In this document: positions 16,371 through 25,322 of the stretch, one piece after another
Layout: every line of letters starts with the position of its first letter
Numbering within the stretch: position 1 is the stretch's first letter
Assembly: GCF_013415905.1 (NCBI RefSeq)
Contig: NZ_CP058909.1
Span: 310,001 to 374,000, forward strand
Length of the DNA: 64,000 nt
Source of the DNA: Halosimplex pelagicum
GTDB lineage: Archaea; Halobacteriota; Halobacteria; Halobacteriales; Haloarculaceae
Direction of reading: 5' to 3'
Made by a program: the position numbers and the translations under genes
The notes under the pieces: model-generated
The model's input: the letters and a program-made list of their open reading frames with translations, nothing else
Told to the model about the DNA's origin: nothing
Databases searched by the model: none

Positions 16371-17900
16371 TCAGTTCCCGTCCGTCGACTCGCCCCGCAA
16401 CCGGGCCAGCAGCGCGCTCCCGCCCAGCGCCGCCAGCGTCCCGGTGAGGCCGAAGCCGGGACCGTCCTCGGCCGTCGCGGTCGACCGACTCTCGGGCGCC
16501 GACTCCGCCGTGCCGGTCGGCGCCGGGGCGGTCGTCGGTCGCGGGGTCGGCGTCTCGGTCGGGCTCTCCGTGGGCGTCGCCGTGGGTGTCGAGGTCGGCG
16601 TCGGCCAGGGGGTCGGCGTCGCCGTCGGTGTCGGCGTCGGGGTCTCGGCGGGCTCGCCGCCGAGTTTGGCGGCGAGCGGATACGACCACCCGTCGGCGTT
16701 GAAGTGGTTGCCGACGACCGCGAACCCGCCGTCGCCCGTCGCCGCGGCGTCGGTGAGCACGGAGGGCTGGTCGAGCGGGTCTATCAGCTCCCAGTTCGAG
16801 GACAGCGACGCGTCGACGCCGCGGAGCCAGGCGTAGCCGACCTCCGCGTCACCGGTCGGCAACGTCGAACCCGCGAGGACGTACTCGTCGCCGTGGGGGA
16901 CGACCGCGACGAACTCGCCGGCGCCGTCGCCACCGGGCCGGCGAAGCGCACTGTACAGCCGATCGCCCGCGGCGTCGGTCGAGATAGCCCACGCGCGCCC
17001 CTCCGCGTCCTCCGTCGCGGGCGAGACGTACCCCGCGAACAGGTATCCGTCGTCGGTCTCGGCGGCGTCCTCGACGTAGTGGAATTCGCTCGCTTCGCCC
17101 GCCGAACGCTGCCGATAGAGCTTCGACCACGTCGGTTCGCCGTCGGCACCGACCTTCGCCACCCACCCGCTCTGTCTGCTGGAGTCGCGCTCCGACCCCC
17201 TCCGGGCGCCGCCGTACACGAGGTACGACCCGGACGCCGTCCGCTGGACGCCCCACGCGTACGTCGCGTAGAACTCGTCGAGGCGCCGCTGCCAGCGGAC
17301 CGAGCCGTCGCCGTCGACGGCCACCAGCCACGTGTTCGGGTTGCGCCACGCCTCGGAGTAGCCGACGAACACCGCGCCGCCGTCGGCGCCCGGCGTCACG
17401 TCGGTCACGCGGAAGTCGTCGAACGGCGGCTCGTAGGTCCGACGCCAGTCGACCTCGCCGTCGGCGGTCGTCCTGACGACCGTCGGCTCGGTCGCGGCGT
17501 CGTCGGCACCCGGGTCCGCCGTGTGCCGACCGAGAAAGAGGCGACCGCCGTCGGCCGCCGGCGCCGCCCCCTCGGTCAGGAACTGGCCCTCGACGTAGGC
17601 GGTCGTCCCGGTCCGGTCCGTTCCGCGGACCGCGTCGGTCCCGAACTGCCAGGGGTCCGTGTCGTCGGAGTCGTCCCCCGAGAACCCGCCGACGCGAACG
17701 CGCCCGTCGCCCGCCCGTACCGACACCGGCCTGGTCACGTCGTCGTCGTTCCGGACGAGCGCCTGCCAGCGAACCGCCGGCGCCCCGTCCGGGTCTCCCC
17801 GGGCGGCCGCCGACCGGGAACCTAACTTCGTCGCGATACCCCCCGACAGCGCGGCGCCCCCCGCCAGCAGGACGCCCCGCCGCGAAACGTCGTCGACCAT
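16371..17900 (-). CDS. Tat-exported surface protein with PGF-CTERM tail, paralogue of neighbour
   Basis: 509 residues. It has a Tat signal (SRRGVLLAGG), a body of repeated DGDGS/DGGAVFVG blocks resembling a beta-propeller, a Thr/Pro linker (TPTPTATPTPWPTP type) and a C-terminal DGPGFGLTGTLAALG segment followed by LLARLRGE and a short charged end. DGPGFG plus hydrophobic plus basic is a PGF-CTERM signal, predicted to be cut and lipid-linked by archaeosortase A. It shares domain order with the 14561-16108 gene. The start at 17900 is supported by a strong TATA-like CCTTTAAATCGG about 27 nt upstream. Confidence 0.85.
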   Translation of the reverse strand: MVDDVSRRGVLLAGGAALSGGIATKLGSRSAAARGDPDGAPAVRWQALVRNDDDVTRPVSVRAGDGRVRVGGFSGDDSDDTDPWQFGTDAVRGTDRTGTTAYVEGQFLTEGAAPAADGGRLFLGRHTADPGADDAATEPTVVRTTADGEVDWRRTYEPPFDDFRVTDVTPGADGGAVFVGYSEAWRNPNTWLVAVDGDGSVRWQRRLDEFYATYAWGVQRTASGSYLVYGGARRGSERDSSRQSGWVAKVGADGEPTWSKLYRQRSAGEASEFHYVEDAAETDDGYLFAGYVSPATEDAEGRAWAISTDAAGDRLYSALRRPGGDGAGEFVAVVPHGDEYVLAGSTLPTGDAEVGYAWLRGVDASLSSNWELIDPLDQPSVLTDAAATGDGGFAVVGNHFNADGWSYPLAAKLGGEPAETPTPTPTATPTPWPTPTSTPTATPTESPTETPTPRPTTAPAPTGTAESAPESRSTATAEDGPGFGLTGTLAALGGSALLARLRGESTDGN

Positions 17901-18037
17901 ACATCGCCGCTTGCCCCCGCCATCCGATTTAAAGGTTCGCGCCGGTGCCTTCCGCGGTACCGCGGTCGCGGTGGTCGACTCGGCCGGTCCGAGCGGGAAC
18001 CGATGGGGTTTACCCCGGACGGCCCCTCTCGGCGGAC

Positions 18038-18118
18038 ATGACCACCGCGCCGAGCGCCGCGTCGGTCCGCGACCGCCGTCGCGCTCCCGGAGACCGGTCC
18101 GTGGGGGGTGACCGCTGA
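18038..18118 (+). CDS. Short leader ORF coupled to the next gene
   Basis: A 26-residue ORF (MTTAPSAASVRDRRRAPGDR plus six residues). A TATA-like GGTTTACC lies about 27 nt before its ATG, so it would be the first ORF of a leaderless message. Its TGA shares one base with the ATG of the next gene (TGATG), and a Shine-Dalgarno-like GGGGGTGA lies just inside its end. It may act through translational coupling rather than as a protein. The peptide is basic, unlike most proteins here. Coding is unproven. Confidence 0.35.
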   Translation: MTTAPSAASVRDRRRAPGDRSVGGDR

Positions 18119-18903
18119 TGTTCAGCGAGCGGGACCTCTCGGCGGATCTCGCCGCGGTCCGCGACGAACACGCGCCCGACGCGCTCGTGCTCGACTGCGC
18201 GCGGGACTTCGAGACGCTGCCGGCCGCACAGGCCGAGGACCTGGCGCTCGTCACCGACGCCTTCGACCCCCGCTCGTACCCCGACGAGTGGCTCCCGGCC
18301 GACGCCCCCGAGCTGCTCCACCGCTACGCGAGCGACGAGCTGACCGTCGGCGCGCCCGGCGACGGCGGCGTCGCGTGGACCCGCCAGACCGAGCCGCCGG
18401 TCGTCCTCGTCAAGCCCCGACTGGAAGGGTCGCCCGAGCCCTTCGTCGATTTCCTGGTCGCCGAGGCGCTCGTCCAAGTCGGCCTCGACCGCCCGGAGCA
18501 CTTCCTCGGCTTCTTCGGCGAGCGCTACCCCGATCTGGCGGCGGCCGCCGAGGGACGGCTCGACGGCACCGGCACCTACCAGCTGGCCGCCGCGCTGTAC
18601 GACGCCTATCTGGGCCTGCACACCCGCGAGGTCTTCGCCGGCTGGGCCGACGACCACCCCGACCTCTTCGACGCGTGGGTCGACGCCGGCGAACGGCTCG
18701 AACCCAGGCTCGCCGACCTCTCGACGGAGCTCGCCCGCGGCGAGACCGGCTTCGGCGACGCCGCCGAGCTGGCCTGCGCGGCCATCAAACACGGACAGGA
18801 GCCACCTACGCCCTTCGGCGCGCTCGACACCGAGGCCTACCGCGAGTACGGCGCCGACTACGCCGTCGAGTGGGCCGAGAAGACCTTCGACCGACTGGAC
18901 TGA
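18118..18903 (+). CDS. Conserved haloarchaeal protein of unknown function
   Basis: 261 residues, acidic and soluble. It starts MFSERDLSADLAAVRDEHAPDALV; recognisable stretches are DPRSYPDEWLPADAPELLHRY and VAWTRQTEPPVVLVKPR, followed by an all-helical C-terminal half. I recall near-identical haloarchaeal proteins annotated only as a DUF, so I give no function. The start is supported by the Shine-Dalgarno-like GGGGGTGA 6-8 nt upstream and by the TGATG overlap with the short ORF that precedes it. Confidence 0.7.
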   Translation: MFSERDLSADLAAVRDEHAPDALVLDCARDFETLPAAQAEDLALVTDAFDPRSYPDEWLPADAPELLHRYASDELTVGAPGDGGVAWTRQTEPPVVLVKPRLEGSPEPFVDFLVAEALVQVGLDRPEHFLGFFGERYPDLAAAAEGRLDGTGTYQLAAALYDAYLGLHTREVFAGWADDHPDLFDAWVDAGERLEPRLADLSTELARGETGFGDAAELACAAIKHGQEPPTPFGALDTEAYREYGADYAVEWAEKTFDRLD

Positions 18904-19161
18904 CGCCGCCGCTCCCGCGGCCGAACGCGACACCCACGTTTCGCGTGGAACCGACCCACACACCTTCGCGATCGAAAACCGCACGATTGCGACCGTGTGA
19001 CGGGCGTCTGACGGGGCGGAGTGAAAGTGAAGTTCGTGCCAGGTAATCGCAAGACGTGGGCGGGGTTCGAGTCGAAACGATGGGGTTCGGCAAAAATCGA
19101 GCGATAGCGGCGGTTTGAGGTGAAACGAGGGGGTTCGCCGATCTGGTGTCGAAAGGGAGGT
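18904..19161. other. Intergenic region with short direct repeats
   Basis: 258 bp between convergent genes. It is less GC-rich than its neighbours and carries two near-identical 18-nt direct repeats, GAAACGATGGGGTTCGGC at 19074-19091 and GAAACGAGGGGGTTCGCC at 19122-19139 (16 of 18 identical). I see no ORF or tRNA-like fold here. Confidence 0.5.
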
Positions 19162-20226
19162 TCAGTCGCCGGCGGCCTGCTCGTCGACGCCTTCGAGGTC
19201 GGCGCCGCCGACCGACGAGCGCAGGGCGTCCATCCCGTCGTCGCGGTCGACGCCGAAGTTCGACTGATACAGCTCCTCGACGCGGTCCATCTCCGCCTCG
19301 GAGAGCGGCGGCACGTCGGCGGCGCCGGCCCACTCGTCGATGTCGTCGGTGGTGCGGAACGTCGGCGTGACCGACGCCACCTCGTCGTGGCCGAGCAGCC
19401 AGCGGATCGACGCCTGGGCCATCGTCCGCGTGCCCTCGGCGTGGTCCGGATCTTCGAGGAACCGCAGCGCCTCGACCTTCTCCCAGCCCGTCTCGTACCA
19501 CTCGTCGGGCCGGTGGGCGCGGTGGTCGCCCTCGCCGAGTTCGGTCTCGGGCGTGACCTGCTCGTTCAGCAGGCCGGAGGAGTGGGGCACCCGCGGGACG
19601 ACGCTCGTCTCGGCGTCGAGGTCGCGGATGGCTTCGATGGCGTGGCGGCCGGGCGTCTGCTCGAAGACGTTGAAGACGAGCTGGACGGCGTCGAAGCCCT
19701 CCTCGACGGCCGCCTCCGCTTCGGCGAGCCAGCCGATCGAGGGGCCGAGCGCCCACCCCACGGAGTCGACGCGGCCCGACTCTTCCAGTGAATCGAGCGT
19801 CTCCAGCACGTCCTCGTCCACCTCGTCGACGTTGGCGTTGTGGAGCATCAGGTGGTCGACGTACTCCATGTCGAGCCTGTCGAGCGAGCGGTCCAGCGCC
19901 GTCTCGACCCACTCGGGGTCGACGCGCTTGGGGAGCTCGCCGTGGCCGGCCTGGGGGTTGTTGTAGAAGTCGTAACCGACCTTCGTCGAGATAGTCACCT
20001 CGTCGCGGTACTCGCCGAGGGCGTCGCCGACGAGTTCCTCGCTGTCGCCGTGGCCGTACACGTCGCCGGTGTCGAAGTAGGTGATGCCGCGGTCGACCGC
20101 GTGGTGGAGCATGTCGACGGCCTGCTCGCGCGTGCGGTCGCCCCACCAGTCGGTGCCGACGACCCACGCGCCGAAACCGACCTCGCTGACTTCGACGCCC
20201 GAGTCGCCGAGTTCGCGCTGGTTCAT
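19162..20226 (-). CDS. Aldo/keto reductase
   Basis: 354 residues. It is an NADPH-dependent carbonyl reductase of the AKR superfamily. Catalytic tetrad positions are visible: Asp in YFDTGDVYG, Tyr in DVYGHGDSEE, Lys in ISTKVGYD and His in HLMLHNANV. The family signature in the N-terminus is GVEVSEVGFGAWVVG. The C-terminal cofactor-binding helix region contains TMAQASIRWLLGHDEVASVTPTFR. The tail is acidic. Substrate is unknown; haloarchaeal relatives are often annotated simply as aldo/keto reductases. TATA-like GGCTAAGTGCG lies about 27 nt upstream. Confidence 0.9.
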   Translation of the reverse strand: MNQRELGDSGVEVSEVGFGAWVVGTDWWGDRTREQAVDMLHHAVDRGITYFDTGDVYGHGDSEELVGDALGEYRDEVTISTKVGYDFYNNPQAGHGELPKRVDPEWVETALDRSLDRLDMEYVDHLMLHNANVDEVDEDVLETLDSLEESGRVDSVGWALGPSIGWLAEAEAAVEEGFDAVQLVFNVFEQTPGRHAIEAIRDLDAETSVVPRVPHSSGLLNEQVTPETELGEGDHRAHRPDEWYETGWEKVEALRFLEDPDHAEGTRTMAQASIRWLLGHDEVASVTPTFRTTDDIDEWAGAADVPPLSEAEMDRVEELYQSNFGVDRDDGMDALRSSVGGADLEGVDEQAAGD

Positions 20227-20301
20227 GCGCGGCGATTGGGCGTCGTCGCACTTAGCCGCCGCGGTTGCGCGCCGCCCCGGTCGGTCGCGCCCGCCTCGGC
20301 C

Positions 20302-20556
20302 TCAGTCGCTCGCCGTCTGGGGCTGGACGGCCGCCGCGTCGGCCTGCTGGTAGTAGGTCGCGCCGGGCTCCTCGGCGCCGATCGACTCGATGTGGCCGCT
20401 GTCTTCGAGCTGATCGAGGTGGGGTTCGAGCGCGTCGTAGGTGACGGTCACGTCGGCGGTGTACGCGAGCTGTCGGCGGATCGCGGTCGTGTCCGCGCTG
20501 GCTCGGTCGTCCAGGAACTCGAGGATTTCGCGCTGGATCGCGTACAGGTGCGTCAT
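20302..20556 (-). CDS. Small winged-helix protein
   Basis: 84 residues starting MTHLYAIQREILEFLDDRAS. The first 60 residues fit a winged helix: helix 1 (AIQREILEFLDD), helix 2 (DTTAIRRQLA), recognition helix (TYDALEPHLDQLEDSG) and a short wing. The final 24 residues are Ala/Gln-rich. It is probably a small DNA-binding regulator. The start at 20556 is supported by a clear TATA box, ATTATATG, about 27 nt upstream (20580-20588), which points to a leaderless transcript. Confidence 0.7.
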   Translation of the reverse strand: MTHLYAIQREILEFLDDRASADTTAIRRQLAYTADVTVTYDALEPHLDQLEDSGHIESIGAEEPGATYYQQADAAAVQPQTASD

Positions 20557-20579
20557 TACCAGTGATATGGGCGTTCGGA

Positions 20580-20588
20580 CATATAATC
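20580..20588 (-). promoter_or_regulatory. TATA box of the winged-helix gene
   Basis: Reads ATTATATG on the minus strand, centred about 27 nt before the ATG at 20556. It is one of the clearest TATA boxes in the window and decides the choice of start. Confidence 0.7.
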
Positions 20589-20727
20589 CCCCTCTGAGTC
20601 GGGTTCGAGTAAAGAATTGGATCGGCGGCGGCCGAAGTCGACGACGGCGCGCCGATCGCCCGTTCGCGGCGGCCGAGCGTGACTCTCTCGACGACCCGGG
20701 CCCACTCGACCACACCCGGCGGTCGCG

Positions 20728-21696
20728 TCACCGGACCGCGTCGAGCCGCCGCTCCATGTCGCGCTCGAACCGCTCGGCTGCCTCCTCCGGCGACGCGTCG
20801 ACGTGCTCGACGTGTTTGTCGAAGAACCCGGCCGTCCCGAGCAGCCGGACCGCGTCGTACACCGGCGCGCGCTCCTCGCGGCCGACCGGGAGGCCTCCGG
20901 CCCGCCGTCGGTAGCCCTCGCGGAACGCGCTCACGAGCCGGTCGCCAACGGCGTCACCCCAGTCGCGTAATCGGCCTTCGACCCGGTGGAGTTCCCTGGC
21001 GGGGTCGCCGACGTGGGCGATCTCCCAGTCGATGAACCCGGTCGCCGCGTCGGTGCGGAAGACGTTCGGCATCGCGGGGTCGCCGTGGACGAGCGTCGCC
21101 GGCGCGCGGTCGAGCACGTCGGCGTTCGCTCGGACCGCCTCGACCACCTCGTCGAAGTAGCGGTCGTACCGATCAGTCGAGGCCAGCCGTCGGTCCCGCT
21201 CGATCTCGGCCACCAGCGTCTCCGTCCACGAGTCGGTCTCGACCGTGAGTCCGCCGGCGCCGCCGCCGACGATCCGGCCGTGGCGATCGAACTCGCGGGC
21301 GTGGATCGCCGCGAGCGCCGCGCCGACGCGTTCGATCTCGCGCTCGCGCTCGTCGACCGACCAGTCGGCCCAGGGTCGGTGGAAGTTCGCGCCGTCCATC
21401 GGTGCGGTGACGAGATACGGCGTCGACCCCGCGGCCCCAGTCGCGAGTATCGTCGGGACCGCCACGTCGCAGCGGGCGTCCGCGTACGGGATCACGGCCC
21501 GCTCGGTGGCGATCCGAGACCCGTCGCCGTCGACCGCGACCTTCAGGAAAGCCGCGTCGCCGTCGGCGAACTCGACCCGAACCGTCCGGTTCGCGTCGTT
21601 CCAGGAGGGCCCCACTCCGGACAGCTCGTCAACCCGACGGGCCGGGAACGCGTCCGTCAGCGCCGCCTCGACCGCCTCCGTTCCGTCGACCATCAT
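20728..21696 (-). CDS. APH-type phosphotransferase (aminoglycoside phosphotransferase fold)
   Basis: 322 residues. It has the protein-kinase-like APH fold. The catalytic loop is LVHGDPAMPNVF (H-G-D-x4-N) and the metal-binding Asp is in GFIDWEIAHVGDPA. N-terminal lobe features include FLKVAVDG with the ATP-binding Lys. The family phosphorylates small hydroxylated compounds such as choline, homoserine or antibiotics; the substrate here is unknown and antibiotic resistance should not be assumed. The gene could start at 21696 or 21693; the TATA-like CTCAAAGCCC fits either. Confidence 0.82.
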   Translation of the reverse strand: MMVDGTEAVEAALTDAFPARRVDELSGVGPSWNDANRTVRVEFADGDAAFLKVAVDGDGSRIATERAVIPYADARCDVAVPTILATGAAGSTPYLVTAPMDGANFHRPWADWSVDEREREIERVGAALAAIHAREFDRHGRIVGGGAGGLTVETDSWTETLVAEIERDRRLASTDRYDRYFDEVVEAVRANADVLDRAPATLVHGDPAMPNVFRTDAATGFIDWEIAHVGDPARELHRVEGRLRDWGDAVGDRLVSAFREGYRRRAGGLPVGREERAPVYDAVRLLGTAGFFDKHVEHVDASPEEAAERFERDMERRLDAVR

Positions 21697-21765
21697 CGTT
21701 ACCGTTCCCGCGGGCGGGCTTTGAGCGTTGCCGTGGCGTGCGGTCGAGTGGCACGCCCCGCTCTA

Positions 21766-24012
21766 TCAGTCTTCGCCGTCCGAACCGCGCCGGAGCAGCC
21801 CCCCGAGCCCGCCGATCGCCGCCAGGGCGCCGCCGACGCCGAAGCCCGGCCCGTCGCCGCTCGAGGTCCCGTCGACCGCCGCGTCGCCCTCCGCGACCAC
21901 GGTGGACTCGACCGGCCCGTCGGTCGTCCCGGCCGGCCGGCCAGCGGTCGCGGTCGGCGAGTCGGTCGTGGGCTCGGCACTGGCCGTCGTCCCGGTCGAC
22001 GAGTCGGTTGCCGTCGCGGTGCCGGTCGGCCGCGCGGTGTCGGTCGGTTCGTCCGCGAACGCGCCGGCGAGCGCCGACTCGCCGCCGGCGACGGGCAGGT
22101 CGACGGCGCTGTCGGCCAGCGACAGCGCGACCTCCCGATTCCCGGGCGGGTGGAGCGTGAACTCGCTGTCGCTGCCGTAGACGACCAATCCGATCCGCGA
22201 GTCGGCCTCGAAGACGTGGTCGGTCGCCTGCAGCGGGAACTCGGCCCGGACTCGTCCGTCGTCGGGTAGCGGGGCGGACTCCCGGAGCGACTGCCGGTAG
22301 GCGAGCGGCGTATCGTGGTCGCGGTAGGCCGGTCGGTTCAGCGGGTCCACCCAGCCGCGGGTCACGATGTCGGCCGAGTAGTCCCCGTACTCCACCAGGG
22401 CGACGCTGACGACGGTCGGCTCCGCAAGCGACAGCGACAGCGACGGGACGACCCGCCCGCTGACGTGGACCGGCTCCGCGAGCGGGGGCGTCTCGTAGCG
22501 CAGGCGGTGGGGCGACTCCTCGGCGGCGACCAGGTCCGCCGCCGGCGTCGACGGGTCGTCGACGAGCGACTCCGTCCCGGAGCCCGGCTCGCCCGTCGTC
22601 GCGGCGCCGCTCGTCGCGCCGCCGGCCCCGAACCGGACGGTCGCGGGCTCGGCGGCCGGGACGGGCCACTCGGCGAAGGTCTCCGCCGACCCCTCGGCCG
22701 CCGACTGGCCGCCGTGGACGACGGTGACGGGGTCCTCGTCCATCACGCCGGTGTCCTCGTCTTGCAGCCAGTAGGCCCACCAGCGGTCGAGGGTCCGCTC
22801 CCACGCCTCGCCGGCGGGACCCCTGTGGCCGCCCTCGTAGAGCCAGAGCTTCAGCGGCACGTCGTGAGCCGCGAGCGTCTCGTACCAGTCGGCGGCGTTG
22901 TTCGGCTTGACGATCGGGTCGTCGACCGCGTGGGCGATCAGGACCGAACAGTCGACCGCGTCGGCGTCGGCGAGGTAGGTTCGATCGTGCCAGAAGTCGT
23001 TGTAGTCGCCCGTCGCCAGGTCCTGCCCGGCCTCGGCGCGCTCGGTCCAGTGACCGCAGTCGTCGCGCCTGGCGTTGCTCGCCTGGATCCACGTCCCGAT
23101 GTCGGTCATCCCCTCGCTGGCGTCGGGCGTCACCGAGATCGGGGTGCCGTTCGAGCGGAAGAGCCCGTACTGGCCGACGTTGGCGGACTGGGGGACGATG
23201 GTCTCAAGGCCGTCGACGCCGGTCGTCGCCGTCCCGTTGGCGAGTTCGCCCAGCGCCGACGCGCCGATCATCCCCGTCCGGCCGTTGGTCCAGTCGGCCG
23301 CGACTTCCTCCCCGCCCTCGGGCGCGTCGTAGGCCGTCGCGCGGCCGTTGAACCAGTCGACGACCGATTCGAGCGCGGACACCGTCGGCGGCCCCGCGGC
23401 GGTGTAACAGCCCGTCGAGCGGGCCGTCCCCAGCGAGGAGACCCGCGCGAGGGCGTATCCCTGGGGGATGTACCGCCGTTCGGCCCGCCGGTGGGCCGTC
23501 GCCGGGCCGCCGATCGGCGAGTGGGCGGGGCCCGGCCCCCCGGCGGCCGACGGATCGCCGAGCGTCGCCGGCTCGCTCGTGGCCGTCGTCGCGTCGCCGT
23601 CGGCGCCGCTGGCGCCGTCCGGAGCGGGTGCGATCGACCGGTCGTAGTACATCGCCGCGGTCGCGTCGCCGTGGGTCTGCTCGCCGTGATACGGGCTCGC
23701 GACGGCGATCACGGGCGGTCGCTCGCCGTCGGTCGCCCCCTCGGGGTACGACACCCTGACGTGGATCCGGTCGGGGGTCCCGTCGCCGTCCGTGTCGACG
23801 CCCGTCTCGACCCAGGCCTCCTCGCGAATCGCCCCGCCGGCGTCAGCGGTGCCGCCTTTGTCGCCGACCGGTGTCGCGTACGCACGCCCGGCGACCGCGC
23901 TCGTGCCGACCGCCGTCGTCACCGACGCCAGCAGCCGCCGTCTCGACACCGATCCCGTCGGCGCCGCTCCGGTGACACCCTCGCCGTCGCTCGCGTTCGA
24001 CTGGTCCGTCAT
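21766..24012 (-). CDS. Tat-exported S15/CocE-type hydrolase with PGF-CTERM tail
   Basis: 748 residues. The N-terminus has a twin-arginine signal (SVSRRRLLASVTTAV). The catalytic domain resembles X-Pro dipeptidyl peptidases and CocE/NonD esterases: ARSTGCYTAAGP, nucleophile Ser in MIGASALGELANG, acid Asp in AHAVDDPIVKPNNA and His in EGGHRGPAGE. A C-terminal jelly-roll domain follows (about 480-660). A Thr/Ser-rich linker leads to GDGPGFGVGGALAAIGG and LLRRGSDGED, a PGF-CTERM signal. It is therefore probably a cell-surface, lipid-anchored peptidase or esterase. An inverted repeat lies at its promoter (24043-24061). Confidence 0.88.
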   Translation of the reverse strand: MTDQSNASDGEGVTGAAPTGSVSRRRLLASVTTAVGTSAVAGRAYATPVGDKGGTADAGGAIREEAWVETGVDTDGDGTPDRIHVRVSYPEGATDGERPPVIAVASPYHGEQTHGDATAAMYYDRSIAPAPDGASGADGDATTATSEPATLGDPSAAGGPGPAHSPIGGPATAHRRAERRYIPQGYALARVSSLGTARSTGCYTAAGPPTVSALESVVDWFNGRATAYDAPEGGEEVAADWTNGRTGMIGASALGELANGTATTGVDGLETIVPQSANVGQYGLFRSNGTPISVTPDASEGMTDIGTWIQASNARRDDCGHWTERAEAGQDLATGDYNDFWHDRTYLADADAVDCSVLIAHAVDDPIVKPNNAADWYETLAAHDVPLKLWLYEGGHRGPAGEAWERTLDRWWAYWLQDEDTGVMDEDPVTVVHGGQSAAEGSAETFAEWPVPAAEPATVRFGAGGATSGAATTGEPGSGTESLVDDPSTPAADLVAAEESPHRLRYETPPLAEPVHVSGRVVPSLSLSLAEPTVVSVALVEYGDYSADIVTRGWVDPLNRPAYRDHDTPLAYRQSLRESAPLPDDGRVRAEFPLQATDHVFEADSRIGLVVYGSDSEFTLHPPGNREVALSLADSAVDLPVAGGESALAGAFADEPTDTARPTGTATATDSSTGTTASAEPTTDSPTATAGRPAGTTDGPVESTVVAEGDAAVDGTSSGDGPGFGVGGALAAIGGLGGLLRRGSDGED

Positions 24013-24042
24013 ACCTCGTGGTAGCGAGGCCCCCCGCATCGC

Positions 24043-24061
24043 CGTTTCGGAGGGTGAAACG
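24043..24061. promoter_or_regulatory. Inverted repeat at the promoter of the S15-type hydrolase gene
   Basis: Reads CGTTTC-GGAGGGT-GAAACG, perfect 6-bp arms with a 7-nt spacer, at about 31-49 nt upstream of the ATG at 24012. It overlaps the expected TATA/BRE zone, as an operator would. Confidence 0.45.
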
Positions 24062-24120
24062 AGTCTTTTCGTTACCGGCGGCGCGGCCGCTCCGCGGGCG
24101 ACGGCGCCAGCGACCCCCGG

Positions 24121-25200
24121 CTACTCCGTCGCCGACTCGGCGGTGTCGGGGTCGTCGGGTGCTGCGTCGACGCCGTCGTCCGGGCCGCCCCGGAGCAGCG
24201 GCCGTGCGACCGACTCGCGCCACCGCAGTCCCCCCTCACGCCACTGAACCCACCCCGCGAGTGCCCCGAATCCGACGACGAGCGCGCCGAGCGCGACCAG
24301 GCCGCCCTCGGGGCCGAACGAGCCGCCCGTGAGGAGCGAGGGACCGGACTGTTCGACGGCGACGACGGTCACCGGCGTCGTGAAGCCGCTGACGGGGAAG
24401 CCGAACACGGAGGCGATCGAGAAGTTCCAGGTGACGTGGAGGCCGATAGCGGCGGCGATCCGGCCGGTCAGGAGGTAGCTGGCGGCGAACAGGCCGCCGA
24501 ACAGCGCGATGTTGACGAGCGCCAGGACGGTGACGTTCGGGTTCAGCCCGTGGCCGACGCCGAAGGCGAGGCTGGAGACGACCGTCGCGCCGGCGAACGC
24601 GCCCCCGAGCCCGATCCCGCGCCAGCCGGCCAGCCCCTCGGCGACGTTGGTCAACAGGTACCCCCGGAAGAGCAACTCCTCGAAGACCCCGACGCCGACG
24701 AAGTACACGAGCGTGAGCGCGAGCGCGACGGCGGGCGCGACCCCGGGGCCGACGGCCAGCGTGGGGTCGGCTCTGGTGACGACGGTGCCGGTCACCCGGA
24801 GGAAGCCGGCGGCGAGTTCGACGGCGAACACGAGTCCCGGGAGCGCGACGCCCAGTGCCAGCCCGAATCCCAGGTCGGCCCACCACGCCGCCGACCGGTC
24901 GAGCCCCAGATCGGAGAGTTCCCGGCGGTCAACCAGCCAGGCGGCGGCGAGGACGCCGGCGACGAAGCCGGCGATCTGGAGGGTGCGGGCGGCGACGGTG
25001 ACGAGCGCGGTCAGCGTGGCCCCGGCGGTGCTCGGCGCGAGCGCGACCAGTCCGGACGCGGCGAGGACGCCCCCGACGCCGCCGGCCACGAGGGCCAGGA
25101 GCGCGAGTCCGAGCCGCCAGGGCGCCCGGGGCCGCCGCTCGCGGTCGTTCCAGAGGAACCCACGGAGGCCGCCGAGCCCGCGGTCGTCCGGCGATGACAT
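24121..25200 (-). CDS. CPBP family intramembrane metalloprotease
   Basis: 359 residues with about eight hydrophobic segments. The three CPBP/Abi motifs are intact: EELLFRG at 174-180 (catalytic Glu pair and Arg), FGVGH with H217, and HVTWN with H255 and N259. The family includes Rce1-type prenyl-protein proteases and bacteriocin-immunity proteins; substrate is unknown. The C-terminal 60 residues are acidic and cytosolic. TATA-like GGGTTTAAGTC lies about 28 nt before the start. Confidence 0.88.
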   Translation of the reverse strand: MSSPDDRGLGGLRGFLWNDRERRPRAPWRLGLALLALVAGGVGGVLAASGLVALAPSTAGATLTALVTVAARTLQIAGFVAGVLAAAWLVDRRELSDLGLDRSAAWWADLGFGLALGVALPGLVFAVELAAGFLRVTGTVVTRADPTLAVGPGVAPAVALALTLVYFVGVGVFEELLFRGYLLTNVAEGLAGWRGIGLGGAFAGATVVSSLAFGVGHGLNPNVTVLALVNIALFGGLFAASYLLTGRIAAAIGLHVTWNFSIASVFGFPVSGFTTPVTVVAVEQSGPSLLTGGSFGPEGGLVALGALVVGFGALAGWVQWREGGLRWRESVARPLLRGGPDDGVDAAPDDPDTAESATE

Positions 25201-25322
25201 TGCCGGGGGATCGACCGTCGGCGACTTAAACCCACGTCGGGCGGCGGGGTGGTGACACCGGTGTCACCGGGTTTCGGACCGGTACAGAAACCCCTATTGT
25301 CGCCGCGGCCGTTCGACGGGGT

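Noticed and set aside
19055..19140. GGGTTCGA-type stretches suggesting a tRNA T-arm
   Set aside because: No acceptor, D- or anticodon stem can be formed around them; they are part of an 18-nt direct repeat.
20728..21696. Aminoglycoside resistance gene
   Set aside because: Only the APH fold is shown; archaeal members act on many small molecules and nothing here indicates antibiotics.
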